Source: Hydrogenovibrio sp.
Lineage (GTDB): Bacteria > Pseudomonadota > Gammaproteobacteria > Thiomicrospirales > Thiomicrospiraceae
DNA length: 64,000 nucleotides
Direction: 5' to 3'
Assembly: GCA_015484555.1 (NCBI GenBank)
Contig: WFMZ01000058.1
Span: forward strand, 1 to 64,000
Shown here piece after piece: positions 27,026 to 35,937 of this stretch. The notes under the pieces are model-generated. The model ran no database searches and was not told where the DNA came from. It saw nothing but the letters and a program-made list of their open reading frames with translations. The translations under genes and the position numbers were made by a program. The first letter of the stretch is position 1. Every line of letters begins with the position of its first letter.

Positions 27026-28122
27026 TCGGCAGACTCCCTAACAGCTTCTCCTTCATGAAGCCAATTTACGCCTAAGCTAACAAGGGTCTTGACTTGACTA
27101 AAGTCCCCTTCAACCCAAGCCCAGCGACTAGAAAGACTTTTAACCTTAACGGGTACTCGTAACACTTTTCCCTCTTTTACCTGCCAAACTGAGGCAAAAT
27201 CAGCTTGCTCATATAAAGCGGTATTTGGTATTTTGATTAAGGAGTGATTGGTTATAAAAATGAGTTTGGCTGTTTGCCCTAAACTTAATGAATTTAATGC
27301 TTTCTGTTCAGTTTTATTACTGGGTTTAAACGCATAATGGGCTTTCCACGTGCGGCTGAGTGGATCGGCTTGACCAGATAGGTCGCGTAATACCACCGGG
27401 TAAGTTTTGCCTGACCCTAAAATTTGGGCTTGTGCAATTTTGGGTAGGGTGGCTAAACGATTTTCTGGAATAGCTACTGCCACTTCTCTAAAGCCTTTTA
27501 GCGCTATAATAGCGACAGTATGACCCGCTGTAACGACTTCATCTTCTTGTGAATTAACGCTTAAAATTTTACCTAGGCCAGGTGATTTTAGCCTAGTATA
27601 TTGCAGTTGGTTTGCAGCTTGTTCTTGTGCAATTTTTTGAGCTTTTAAGCGTTCAATTAAAGTGGTTAGCTGGGTTTGAGATTGGTCGATGGTTTGTTGA
27701 GAAATTAAGTTACGTTTTAACATTTTTTTGTATCGTGCTAATTCAAGTTGAGCATTTTTAATTTCAGACTCTGTTGATCGAACATTCGCAACGGTAATAT
27801 TAACGGCCAATTTAAAATCAGTGGGGTCTAAGGTTAAAAGTACTTGCCCCTCTTTAACGCTATCACCAGCATCAATTAGGCGTTTTTCTATTTTCCCGTT
27901 CACTCTAAAAGCTAAATTAGATTGATAGCGAGCTGAAACAGTTCCTATTAATGACCAATTGGGTTGAGCCGCTGCAGGGCCAAGGGTAATTGTTTTAACA
28001 ATAGGCGCTACTTTAGCAGGTTGTTTGGCGTCATTGTTACAGCCTGTCAGTAAACATGCCATAGAGCTGGATACAAAAAGCCCTAATAGTAAACTACCAA
28101 CCGATTTTTTTGTGACTGACAT
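27022..28122 (-). CDS. RND efflux periplasmic adaptor lipoprotein
   Basis: A membrane-fusion protein linking the RND permease to an outer-membrane channel. I place the start at the ATG at 28122: GGAG lies 6 nt upstream, whereas the TTG at 28134 would put the Shine-Dalgarno sequence inside the gene. The signal peptide ends in a lipobox (ACLLTGC), so the protein should be lipid-anchored. It has an N-terminal lipoyl half (GKIEKRLIDAGDSVKEGQVLLTLDP), a coiled-coil hairpin (about residues 95-175), a second lipoyl half (LKSPGLGKILSV), and a beta-barrel and membrane-proximal domain. It overlaps the permease gene by 4 nt (ATGA). Confidence 0.9.
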   Translation of the reverse strand: MSVTKKSVGSLLLGLFVSSSMACLLTGCNNDAKQPAKVAPIVKTITLGPAAAQPNWSLIGTVSARYQSNLAFRVNGKIEKRLIDAGDSVKEGQVLLTLDPTDFKLAVNITVANVRSTESEIKNAQLELARYKKMLKRNLISQQTIDQSQTQLTTLIERLKAQKIAQEQAANQLQYTRLKSPGLGKILSVNSQEDEVVTAGHTVAIIALKGFREVAVAIPENRLATLPKIAQAQILGSGKTYPVVLRDLSGQADPLSRTWKAHYAFKPSNKTEQKALNSLSLGQTAKLIFITNHSLIKIPNTALYEQADFASVWQVKEGKVLRVPVKVKSLSSRWAWVEGDFSQVKTLVSLGVNWLHEGEAVRESAE

Positions 28123-28285
28123 TGTATTCTCCAACCTGTAAGGGTGCTTATGACTGTATTTTTTAAGAGGTATTAATTAACGGCTAATTTAATCTATTTT
28201 AGATAAAATTACTAGGTAGGAAAGAGCTTTAGTAGGGGGGGGTAGCGGTTTATCAAAACGGGTTCAGTGTTTTAAGCTGGGTTAG

Positions 28286-28753
28286 CTACTTTAAAGACAC
28301 CCAAATATAGACTCTTTGCTGGCGAACATCGTAGTATTTTCCCTGAATGTTATATTGAATTTTCTTTGAGCCTTTAGGAATGGTCAGTTGATAATGATTA
28401 TTTGCCTTGACCTGTGTTACGACCTTTTCGCCCTGTTGGTTGCGTGTAACTTGGGTGCTTTTCTTTAAGCTGCCATCGCCTGAAATAACTTTATCAGCCA
28501 GTTGAATTAAACAACTGTTAAGCGCAATATTTTCTGCTTTAAGGCGAGAATAAATACCACGGTCTTGTATGCAAACAGCCCCAGTTGAAACATTGCCATT
28601 AATCCAGGCTGGGGGCGCATTGCTTGAAACCATGGTTGCTTGTTTGGCTATTGGATGGGGCGGGGTGTGACAAGCGGATAATCCAGTAGACAGTAGTATA
28701 AGTGTGAGTTGTTTTTTGATTAAGTTAGCATTCATTTTAAGTGCTCGTGTCAT
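28286..28753 (-). CDS. Small LPP20-like lipoprotein
   Basis: A 155-aa predicted lipoprotein: signal peptide LTLILLSTGLSAC with Cys28 as the lipidation site, then APPAWINGN, an opening typical of LPP20-family proteins (P-x-W near the mature N-terminus). The rest is a single alpha/beta domain with ALNSCLIQLADKV and KYYDVRQQRVYIWVSL, the latter resembling the closing strand of LPP20 domains. An alternative start at the ATG six codons in (28735) gives a more compact signal peptide. It lies downstream of the larger LPP20-like gene, but a terminator sits between them. Function is unknown; an envelope role is inferred from location. Confidence 0.6.
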   Translation of the reverse strand: MTRALKMNANLIKKQLTLILLSTGLSACHTPPHPIAKQATMVSSNAPPAWINGNVSTGAVCIQDRGIYSRLKAENIALNSCLIQLADKVISGDGSLKKSTQVTRNQQGEKVVTQVKANNHYQLTIPKGSKKIQYNIQGKYYDVRQQRVYIWVSLK

Positions 28754-28772
28754 TCATGATAAGGATTATTTA

Positions 28773-28809
28773 GGTAAAAAAAAAGCTCAGAAATTAATTT
28801 CTGAGCTTT
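28773..28809 (-). terminator. Rho-independent terminator after the LPP20 lipoprotein gene
   Basis: On the minus strand, AAAGCTCAGAAATT / AATTTCTGAGCTTT followed by a long T run. Nearly perfect stem. Confidence 0.88.
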
Positions 28810-28834
28810 GGCTAACGGTTTACCAAACAGTAGA

Positions 28835-29443
28835 TTACTGGTTGGCAATACCCGCAGCCATTTCATCAAAGCTTTGCTTGGCTTTAAACTGCTGCCATGC
28901 CGCTCGGTCATTTTTCATAGACGTTTTAACCGCTTCTTCAGCTACTTTATCTTTAGAAGACTCATTAAGACCTACTAATACGTATAAACGTCCATTAGGC
29001 CCCGTACGGCTCTTGTAAATTTTAGACCCTTCTAAGCTCTGGCTAGTGATAGAGCGAATAGTTGAACTACTGGCGGCATCAATACTTTGTGCATTGCCCA
29101 CACCTGTTGTACCTAAATACTTCTTAACCATCTTCTGAACAACGACTTGCATTTGTTCAGCTAAACGACCACGTGCATCCGTTGAAGCAATATCTTTCAT
29201 GTAGCTAATGCCGGCCTGAGAGGGTTCTGCAATCCCTAGTGCGCTCACGGCAACACCGGGTACTGGCTCGTCACATACCCAACCTGGGGCGGGAGTGTTA
29301 GTGGTTGGGAAAACACAGTCATATACTGCTTGCTTTGGTGCTGGCTTAGCTGCAACATCTGCTTTTTTAGCTGGTACGGTTTCAGTACAGGCGGTGAAAA
29401 ATAAAGTTGAACTAATCGCAATAATAAGCGCTTGTTTTTTCAT
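28835..29443 (-). CDS. LPP20-family lipoprotein
   Basis: A 202-aa predicted lipoprotein with lipobox LFFTAC (Cys19). After a short linker come PAPGWVCDEPVPGVAVSALGIAEPSQAGISYMKDIASTDARGRLAEQMQ and then RLYVLVGL. The core pattern (P-x-W at the start, A-x-G-x-A-A-R-x-L-A in the middle, a closing Y-V-L-V strand) is that of LPP20/COG3018-type outer-membrane lipoproteins. AAGGA lies 10 nt before the ATG. It follows the MltC-like gene after 27 nt, so they are probably one transcript ending at the hairpin 28773-28809. Members of the family are often found with murein or envelope genes, but the activity is unknown. Confidence 0.75.
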   Translation of the reverse strand: MKKQALIIAISSTLFFTACTETVPAKKADVAAKPAPKQAVYDCVFPTTNTPAPGWVCDEPVPGVAVSALGIAEPSQAGISYMKDIASTDARGRLAEQMQVVVQKMVKKYLGTTGVGNAQSIDAASSSTIRSITSQSLEGSKIYKSRTGPNGRLYVLVGLNESSKDKVAEEAVKTSMKNDRAAWQQFKAKQSFDEMAAGIANQ

Positions 29444-29470
29444 GGGAAACTATCCTTTTGGTTGGTTTAT

Positions 29471-30649
29471 TTATTGTGTAAATAGGGTCGAGTATTTAAG
29501 ATAAGAGTTATTTACTTTCTTTAAATAATGCTTGGTTTCATCATAAGGTAAATGAGATTGTAAATGGTTATAAACTTGTTTGGGTGTTTTAGTGTTAATA
29601 ACACGAGCAGACTGAGTCAGAGAATAATTGCCAGTAAAGGCTTTTGATACATTACCTGCGCCCGTATTATAAGCGGAGATAACACAGTAAATTCTAGACT
29701 GTGGGTTCTTAATGCGTCTTAGGTAGTTGTAATTCAAAATATGTAAGTAAGCGGCGCCAATTTTAATATTCTTTTTAGGCGTGTAAAGGTAGCTAGAACT
29801 GAGTAGCTTTTGTTCACCAAATAAATACTGTGTGGCATCTTTACCGGCCGAATGAGGCACAATTTGCATTAAACCATAAGCAGGAATATGTGAGCGTGCT
29901 AAGGGATTAAAAGCACTTTCATTTTTAACAATGGCTAGAATTAAAGCAGGTGATATTTTTTGTATTTTTGCTTCTGCCATCACCACAGGCAATAGCTTTT
30001 TAATACGATAATTAACGTCTTGCTTCTTTAGCGTGTAAGTTGCGCTAATGACGGTGTACTTTCCTAGTTTCCTTGGTGTGGAGACTTTAATATCTTCCTT
30101 TGCAGGTATTTTATTAAAAATAGGCACGGACTTATCACTCGCCTTAAAAGTTTTAAACAAGTTAGGTGCCACTTGTTGACGCATGGTTTTATCAACAGCT
30201 TGCCCAACGGGGTCTTGCTTGTAAGCTTGTTGATAGGTTAATTTATTTAAGGACGTTAGTTCTTTTTCTAAGCTTTTTTTAGCCTCAGAAATAGATTGAT
30301 TTTTATCCATAACGGAGGTCACCGTGACGGTTCCTTTTGGGTAGTCGATAACGGTTTTTTGCTTAAAATCATCTGAATAACTTACCCATCTTTTAGCAGA
30401 GCTGACGTCAGTTTTAGCCCAAACTTTTTTGATGTTACTTTTGTAATGGCTAAAAGCATGTTGGTAAGTTTTTTTATACAACTTAAAGGCGGCATGCTGA
30501 TCGGTAATATATTTTTTAAATTTTTTATTTTGTGACTGCTGATAGGCTTTGAAATCGGCTAACTCATCAGATGTGGCTGCAAAAGAAGGCGATAGGATAG
30601 AGAGCATTCCTAAGGTCAGTATCAGTTGGGTATAGGTATTAAAATTCAA
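29471..30649 (-). CDS. mltC: Lytic murein transglycosylase, MltC-like
   Basis: Cleaves the MurNAc-GlcNAc bond of peptidoglycan to form 1,6-anhydro ends. A signal peptide (ending SPSFA) is followed by an N-terminal DUF3393-type region (to about 150) and a C-terminal SLT goose-lysozyme-like domain (about 215-375). The catalytic Glu is in ILAIVKNESAFNP (near residue 242), followed by GLMQIVPHSAGKDA and the closing ISAYNTGAGNVSKAF. Unlike E. coli MltC there is no lipobox Cys, so it may be soluble in the periplasm. The start is TTG with a strong AGGAGG 6 nt upstream. At 392 aa it is a little longer than E. coli MltC. Confidence 0.88.
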   Translation of the reverse strand: MNFNTYTQLILTLGMLSILSPSFAATSDELADFKAYQQSQNKKFKKYITDQHAAFKLYKKTYQHAFSHYKSNIKKVWAKTDVSSAKRWVSYSDDFKQKTVIDYPKGTVTVTSVMDKNQSISEAKKSLEKELTSLNKLTYQQAYKQDPVGQAVDKTMRQQVAPNLFKTFKASDKSVPIFNKIPAKEDIKVSTPRKLGKYTVISATYTLKKQDVNYRIKKLLPVVMAEAKIQKISPALILAIVKNESAFNPLARSHIPAYGLMQIVPHSAGKDATQYLFGEQKLLSSSYLYTPKKNIKIGAAYLHILNYNYLRRIKNPQSRIYCVISAYNTGAGNVSKAFTGNYSLTQSARVINTKTPKQVYNHLQSHLPYDETKHYLKKVNNSYLKYSTLFTQ

Positions 30650-31089
30650 TGTTTACCTCCTATTGTGTGCTTTCGTCCAATCAGAGGCAGATAACGTACC
30701 TTTGTTTCGCTTTTAATATAACCTAAAAAACTAAGCGCGATAAGGTCATAGCGACTATTGATGGATAGAAAAGTGTTTTATCTTTATCTACGCCTATTGA
30801 AATTATTCTAATTTCCATGAGCTAATAAATGCCTTTTAGAAGATGAGCATTTATCCATATTAGGATTAGATGATTTATAAATTATTGTACATAAAAAGCC
30901 GTATATCGTAAATACTTTTGCTCATTAAAGTCGCTAGAAAGGGATGATAAGCCTATTATAAAAAACTTTTGATTTTTTGTGCCCTACAATTAATACGTAT
31001 CCATATTATAATTTGTTAGAATTTCTAAACTAGAATAGCCTGTCAATTATACCGTCATACCAAAATAGAAATAAAGGTGACTCAAACTC
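30650..31089. other. Intergenic region between divergent mltC and the TIGR03546-like gene
   Basis: 440 bases of AT-rich DNA with no convincing coding frame. It should hold promoters for both directions. I see the AGGAGG of mltC at its left edge and AAAGGTGA before the plus-strand gene, but no promoter hexamers I would defend. A short TTCTAAACTAGAA inverted repeat sits near 31022-31034. Confidence 0.5.
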
Positions 31090-31593
31090 ATGACTATATT
31101 GTTAAAACTCTTTAAAGCCCTAAACGCTAACCAACAGCCCGGGCAATTAGCCCTTTCTTTTGTGTTGGGTATGATTTTAGGACTCACCCCTTTATTTTTT
31201 GCGCACACCTTATTAACGTTGGCATTGATATTTATCTTACGTATTAACTTATCAGCTGTGTTTGTCTCGTTTATTGGATTTACTGGCTTTGCTTATTTAT
31301 TAGACCCAGTTTTTAATCAAGTTGGCTTGTGGATTCTACACAGCTCGGCTTTAGAACCCTTGTTTACCGACCTTTATAACAATGCTTTCTGGCGTTTAAT
31401 GCACTTTAATAACACGTTGGTGTTAGGCAGCGTTTTGGTGGCTTACTTATTAAGCGTGCCAGCCTTTTTTGCTTTTCTTGCTTTTGTACGAAGCTATCGC
31501 CAACACTTTTTGAATTGGAGTAAAGACTTGGAGGTGGTCAAGTGGCTACAACGAAGTAGTAAGGTGAAATTTGTAGCGGAGGCGATGAAATGA
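31090..31593 (+). CDS. TIGR03546-like integral membrane protein
   Basis: A 167-aa protein with four hydrophobic segments (about residues 22-50, 55-80, 100-118 and 120-138). It begins MTILLKLFKALNANQQPGQLALSFVLGMILGLTP, a Gly-rich opening that resembles both the DUF2062 and TIGR03546 families. The tight pairing with the following TIGR03545-like gene (ATGA overlap) is the arrangement I know for TIGR03546/TIGR03545, which supports this call. AAAGGTGA precedes the ATG. Function is not known for the family; an envelope role is inferred from the topology of both products. Confidence 0.72.
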   Translation: MTILLKLFKALNANQQPGQLALSFVLGMILGLTPLFFAHTLLTLALIFILRINLSAVFVSFIGFTGFAYLLDPVFNQVGLWILHSSALEPLFTDLYNNAFWRLMHFNNTLVLGSVLVAYLLSVPAFFAFLAFVRSYRQHFLNWSKDLEVVKWLQRSSKVKFVAEAMK

Positions 31594-33536
31594 GCACCTT
31601 AAACAAAATTGATAAAGCTGTTAAACCCACCGCTAAGAAAGAAAAGCTACCAAAAGGGTGGATAAGATGGAGTGGTTTAACTGCATTTTTAAGCATAGTG
31701 GTCGTCATTATTGGCTTAACCTACCTAGGCATGACTTTATTTTTAAAAAGCACACTAGAAGATTATGCCAGTGAAGCTTGGGGGGCAAAGGTTGAAATTG
31801 GTAGTTTAGATTTGGGTATCTTGCCACTTCGCGTTGGCATATATGACTTGGCCGTGACCGACCCTGATAAGCCAATGGAGAACTTGGTAACCGTTAAGCA
31901 TATTGGCAGTTCGGTTAACTTCTACCAATGGGTGGTTGGGCGTACCGTTATTGAAGAGGTAGCGGTTCAGTCATTGGCTTTTCATCAACCTAGAACAAGT
32001 TCTGGTGCCTTATCTGATGCTAAGTTGAAATCAAGTAATGCGGGTCAGTCAGCATCAAACGCGAGTTCAGGCAATAAAAAATCTTCTGGCTTAGCCATGC
32101 CGACCACTGCCATTCCTAATTTAGACGATGTGCTGTCACGTGATAACTTACAAACCCTAAAAACAGCAGAAGCCGTTAAGCAACAGTTAAACGATTTGGC
32201 TAATGATTGGGAAAAGCTGCAAAAGGACTTACCTTCTCAAACAGAGCTAGACGGTTATCAAAAGCGCTTTCAAGATTTAACCAAGGGTAACTTTAATAAT
32301 TTAGCTGACATTCAGAAAAAGCAAAAAGCCTTTGAAAGCTTGAAAAAAGAAGTGGAATCCAAGAGCAAGCTGGTTGAAGAAGCAAACGACTTACTACAAA
32401 AACGTTTACCTAAGCTACAAGCCGATGTGCTTGCCCTAAAGGATTTGCCTGCGAAAGATTTAGCTCATTTGAAAAGCCAGTACAGCTTAGATGGCAATGG
32501 ATTGTCTAATGTTACCTACCTATTATTTGGCGATAAAATGCAGGGCTATATGACGACCGCACAACAATGGTATGGCAAGGCAAAACCTTTTATAGATAAC
32601 TGGAAAGCCAAGCAGGCCGAAGCAGATAAACGGCAAGCTACCTTAGCTAAAATTTTTCGCGGCGGCACAGAAGTTAAGTTTAAAGAGCGTGATCCACAAC
32701 CTGACTTTATTATTAAGCGCGTGATGGTATCAACCGATATTCCGTGGGGAACCTTGAAGTTAAAAGTGCTAAATGTTAACTTCGATCAACCCACTTCACA
32801 ACGCCCAATCACCTACTTTGCTGAAGTGCAGCCACGTGGCCAAACGGCAACCATGAAGTTGGTGGGCGAGTCTAACTTTACGAAGGCTGGGGCAGGTTTT
32901 TATATCGTTAATGTTAAGATGAAAGACTATCAAATTAAAGACTGGCCTTTGTCTGATGATAAAAGTATGAACATCCAAATGGATAAGGCGATCACTCAGG
33001 TGAACGGTCAATTTAGGTTAACAGAGCAAGAAGCCTTGTCGGGTAACCTGGCTTTAAACTATCAAAAAGTACAGTTTGATTTAAGCCAGAGCCAGTCAAA
33101 AGAGGTGAAGCGTTACATGGCGCCTATTTTCAAAAAAATACATGGCTTTACGGTGGATACACAGGTTAAAGGCAAGCTATTTGCACCTGATTTTTCAGCG
33201 AAGTCTAATCTTGATAAAAAGCTTGCAAAGGCTTTTAACCAAGCTTTAAATGGTGAAATGGAAGTGGCTAAAAAGAAAATGAAGGCTGAACTTGATAAAC
33301 GTGTGGCGGCTGAATTGGGGCCTATTAACAAACAGCTATCGGCTTTACTAGGCGATCAGGCCGAGGTAGGTGGACAAGCCAACGGTATTGAAAAAATACT
33401 GTCGACCGATTCAAACAGCTTTTTCAAAAAGCAACAAAAGCAGTTAGAAACCAAGTATCAAAAACAGGCAGAAGATAAGATAAATTCTGAAAAGAATAAG
33501 CTAGGGCAGCAGCTGTTAAACCAGTTTAAGTTTTAA
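31590..33536 (+). CDS. TIGR03545-like membrane-anchored protein
   Basis: A 648-aa protein with a single N-terminal TM (about residues 28-52) and a large part probably in the periplasm. The segment after the TM (DYASEAWGAKVEIGSLDLGILPLRVGIYDLAVTDPDKPMENLV) resembles AsmA/DUF748-like membrane-proximal domains. It is followed by a Ser/Ala/Asn-rich linker (about 140-165), a long charged helical region (about 185-350), a beta-rich region, and a C-terminal charged coiled coil. The length and organisation match TIGR03545 proteins, which pair with TIGR03546. It could take part in lipid or envelope homeostasis, but this is speculation from AsmA-like similarity. It overlaps the upstream gene by 4 nt. 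Confidence 0.72.
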   Translation: MSTLNKIDKAVKPTAKKEKLPKGWIRWSGLTAFLSIVVVIIGLTYLGMTLFLKSTLEDYASEAWGAKVEIGSLDLGILPLRVGIYDLAVTDPDKPMENLVTVKHIGSSVNFYQWVVGRTVIEEVAVQSLAFHQPRTSSGALSDAKLKSSNAGQSASNASSGNKKSSGLAMPTTAIPNLDDVLSRDNLQTLKTAEAVKQQLNDLANDWEKLQKDLPSQTELDGYQKRFQDLTKGNFNNLADIQKKQKAFESLKKEVESKSKLVEEANDLLQKRLPKLQADVLALKDLPAKDLAHLKSQYSLDGNGLSNVTYLLFGDKMQGYMTTAQQWYGKAKPFIDNWKAKQAEADKRQATLAKIFRGGTEVKFKERDPQPDFIIKRVMVSTDIPWGTLKLKVLNVNFDQPTSQRPITYFAEVQPRGQTATMKLVGESNFTKAGAGFYIVNVKMKDYQIKDWPLSDDKSMNIQMDKAITQVNGQFRLTEQEALSGNLALNYQKVQFDLSQSQSKEVKRYMAPIFKKIHGFTVDTQVKGKLFAPDFSAKSNLDKKLAKAFNQALNGEMEVAKKKMKAELDKRVAAELGPINKQLSALLGDQAEVGGQANGIEKILSTDSNSFFKKQQKQLETKYQKQAEDKINSEKNKLGQQLLNQFKF

Positions 33537-33596
33537 ACTACTTTTTAGACATTGTTTGTCCGCTTGATCATTGCTTTATGAGTAACAGGTTGCTTG

Positions 33597-34448
33597 CTAT
33601 TCGGCAACCAACTGCTCACAGCGGAAAGAACCGTTCTTGCCAGCCAGTAAAATCGCCAGGGGTGGTAAGGCTTGTTTGGCGGCTTTCATTAAGGTCCAAG
33701 GTGGGTTAATCACAATCATACCGCTGGCGGTCATGCCGGGTTCACGTTCGTCCTGTATGCCTAACTCAAACAGCTGAATGTTCTTCACACCACTATTAAT
33801 AAAGGCTTTCTCTAGTTTCTTAATGCGGTATCTATCCACAACGGGATACCAAAGTGCATAGGTGCCGGTGGCAAACTTTTTGTGGGCGGCAATCAAAGAT
33901 TCTACGGCCGTGTCATAGTCTTGTTTCACTTCGTAAGGCGGATCCATTAGTACATAACCACGGCGTTCTTTTGGTGGCAGTTGGCTTAAACAAGCATGAA
34001 AACCATCTTTTTGAAATGCCTTAATACGTCTGTCACCCCGAATGTTGGTCAGCAATGTTTTAAACTCTCTAGGGTGCAGTTCAAACAAGTTAAGCCTATC
34101 TGGCTGGTTCATCAGCTCCATGGCAAACCAAGGCGACCCTGGGTAAGTTTGCAGGCTCTCACTCTCATTAAAACGTTGAATTAACTGCAAGTAATTGCCC
34201 GTTAAGGGCGCTAGCTTAGCTTGTTCTGCAGGTGAAAGGTTCCACAGCTTAGCAATACCGTTTAGGTATTCTTGTGTTTTTTGAGATTCCCCTTTCGTTA
34301 GCGAAAAAGCCCCTACGCCCGCATGAGTATCTAGGTAGAAAAACGGCTTTGGCTTTTCGCCTAAATATTGCAAAATATGAATGCTAATGCTGTGTTTCAG
34401 GACATCGGCAAAGTTACCGGCATGAAAAGAGTGTAAGTAGCTGAGCAT
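33597..34448 (-). CDS. rlmJ: 23S rRNA (adenine(2030)-N6)-methyltransferase RlmJ
   Basis: Methylates A2030 of 23S rRNA with S-adenosylmethionine. The start is the ATG at 34448: the protein then begins MLSYLHSFHAGNFADVLKH, as in E. coli RlmJ, with AGGA 6 nt upstream. A frame extending to 34688 would add about 80 unrelated residues. The catalytic motif is YVLMDPPYEVKQDYD, and the C-terminus reads ASGMIVINPPWTL and EQLVAE, as expected. At 283 aa it has the normal length. A repeat copy (33649-33665) lies near the C-terminus and is read as PPLAILLAG with no change in protein length. The gene is divergent from the LRR-kinase gene. Confidence 0.93.
   Translation of the reverse strand: MLSYLHSFHAGNFADVLKHSISIHILQYLGEKPKPFFYLDTHAGVGAFSLTKGESQKTQEYLNGIAKLWNLSPAEQAKLAPLTGNYLQLIQRFNESESLQTYPGSPWFAMELMNQPDRLNLFELHPREFKTLLTNIRGDRRIKAFQKDGFHACLSQLPPKERRGYVLMDPPYEVKQDYDTAVESLIAAHKKFATGTYALWYPVVDRYRIKKLEKAFINSGVKNIQLFELGIQDEREPGMTASGMIVINPPWTLMKAAKQALPPLAILLAGKNGSFRCEQLVAE
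33649..33665 (+). repeat. 18-base repeat copy (17 bases retained) inside rlmJ
   Basis: AAAATCGCCAGGGGTGG, antisense to rlmJ. The gene reads the complement as PPLAIL, which fits the family consensus at that position. Confidence 0.85.
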
Positions 34449-34551
34449 AAGCATTCCTAGGCAAGGGTTGAAAGGTACAAATGATACTGGATTATGGCTA
34501 AAATAGCGCCAATATTTAAAGCGTTCAACAAAGAAGAATAAAATTAAGACT

Positions 34552-35937
34552 ATGCAAACACTCGCACAACTAGAATCTGGCGCCTTAAAAGGCATTACCA
34601 AACTGACCTTATCTGAAGGGCTGAGCCTCTTTCCAGAAGCTATTTTTGACTTGGCAGATAGCTTAGAAGTATTAGATTTGTCGGGCAATCAATTAAGCAG
34701 CTTGCCAGATAACTTGGCCGATTTAACACAGCTTAAAATTCTGTTTTGTTCAAATAACCTATTTACCAGTGTGCCGACTTGTTTGGCAGCTTGTCCAAAA
34801 CTGGAAATGATTGGCTTTAGAAATAACCAAATTACCAACCTTCCTGAAAACGCTTTGCCGTTGCAGACCCGTTGGTTAATTTTGACGGATAATGCCTTAA
34901 CCACCTTACCAGACTCTTTTGGTCAGTTAAGTCAGTTGCGTAAATGCGCCTTGGCGGGTAATCAGTTGGCGAGCCTGCCAGCCAGTATGAAAGGCTGTCA
35001 ACGTTTAGAGTTGCTAAGAATATCCGCAAACCGTTTAACGGCCTTGCCAGATGAACTGCTCACCTTGCCAAAGCTAACATGGTTGGCTTTTTCGGGGAAT
35101 GATTTTTGCCAATCTAAAGATTGCGCGGATGCAAACGAGCAACCTGAAAAAGTACATTTAGATGACCTGGAAATGCACGAGCCGTTAGGCGAAGGTGCAT
35201 CGGGTTTGATTTATCGTGCAAAATGGGCGAAAGAATATGCTGAATTACAGCGTTCAGAAGGGCATAGCTTGCCTAAAAATATTGCCGTTAAAATATTTAA
35301 AGGCGCTGTCACCAGCGATGGCTATCCAAAAGATGAGCTGGCGATTGGGCAACAAATTGGCCATCATATTAATTTGGTCGAAATGTTAGCTGAAGTATCA
35401 GACTGCCAGGTAAATCATTCAAGTCAGTCAAGCGAAATGGTGGCTGACACCGAAGTGCATGGCATGGTGATGAGCTTAATTCCTAAAAAGTTCTTTAACC
35501 TAGGTAATCCACCTAGTTTACAAACCTGTACGCGAGATACCTTTAGCGATGATAGCAGTTTGCCTGCAACCGGTATTTTGGAGGTATTAATTCAAACGGC
35601 AAACGCCATGGCGCACTTACACAGTCATCATGTTAGTCATGGCGATTTGTATGCACATAATATTCTAATTAATAAGAAACATAGCGTTTTACTGGGCGAC
35701 TTTGGGGCGGCCTCTAACTTTGGCGTATTGCCTGAAGCACAGCAAGCTTTAGTGAAAACCTTGGAAGTCCGTGCCTTTGCTAACTTAATAGAAGACCTAT
35801 TGACGATTGTTAAAGTCAGTCCAATGGGCACTTACTTACAAGAAATCTTGGTCGAATTTGTCGATTATTGCCGAACAGAAGCGGGTTTAAGTTTTGCTGA
35901 AGTCGCGCAAGAATTGATTAATTTACGCGAGCTTTAA
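34552..35937 (+). CDS. Leucine-rich-repeat protein with C-terminal protein-kinase domain
   Basis: A 461-aa cytoplasmic protein. Residues about 15-190 are seven or so leucine-rich repeats (LEVLDLSGNQLSSLPDNLADLTQLKIL and similar), a protein-interaction scaffold. Residues about 205-461 are a eukaryotic-type protein kinase: glycine loop LGEGASGLIYRAKW (near 214), lysine in IAVKIFKG, catalytic loop VSHGDLYAHNIL (H-G-D-x-x-x-x-N, near 363), and metal-binding LLGDFGAAS (near 383). The C-lobe is short, and the catalytic Arg of HRD is replaced by Gly, so activity may be low or atypical. LRR-kinase fusions like this occur in scattered proteobacteria; substrate unknown. The stop codon overlaps the bioC stop on the opposite strand. 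Confidence 0.85.
   Translation: MQTLAQLESGALKGITKLTLSEGLSLFPEAIFDLADSLEVLDLSGNQLSSLPDNLADLTQLKILFCSNNLFTSVPTCLAACPKLEMIGFRNNQITNLPENALPLQTRWLILTDNALTTLPDSFGQLSQLRKCALAGNQLASLPASMKGCQRLELLRISANRLTALPDELLTLPKLTWLAFSGNDFCQSKDCADANEQPEKVHLDDLEMHEPLGEGASGLIYRAKWAKEYAELQRSEGHSLPKNIAVKIFKGAVTSDGYPKDELAIGQQIGHHINLVEMLAEVSDCQVNHSSQSSEMVADTEVHGMVMSLIPKKFFNLGNPPSLQTCTRDTFSDDSSLPATGILEVLIQTANAMAHLHSHHVSHGDLYAHNILINKKHSVLLGDFGAASNFGVLPEAQQALVKTLEVRAFANLIEDLLTIVKVSPMGTYLQEILVEFVDYCRTEAGLSFAEVAQELINLREL

Noticed and set aside
34449-34688. N-terminal extension of rlmJ by about 80 codons
   Set aside because: Homologues start at MLSYxHSFHAGN; the extension has no family similarity and overlaps the divergent kinase gene.
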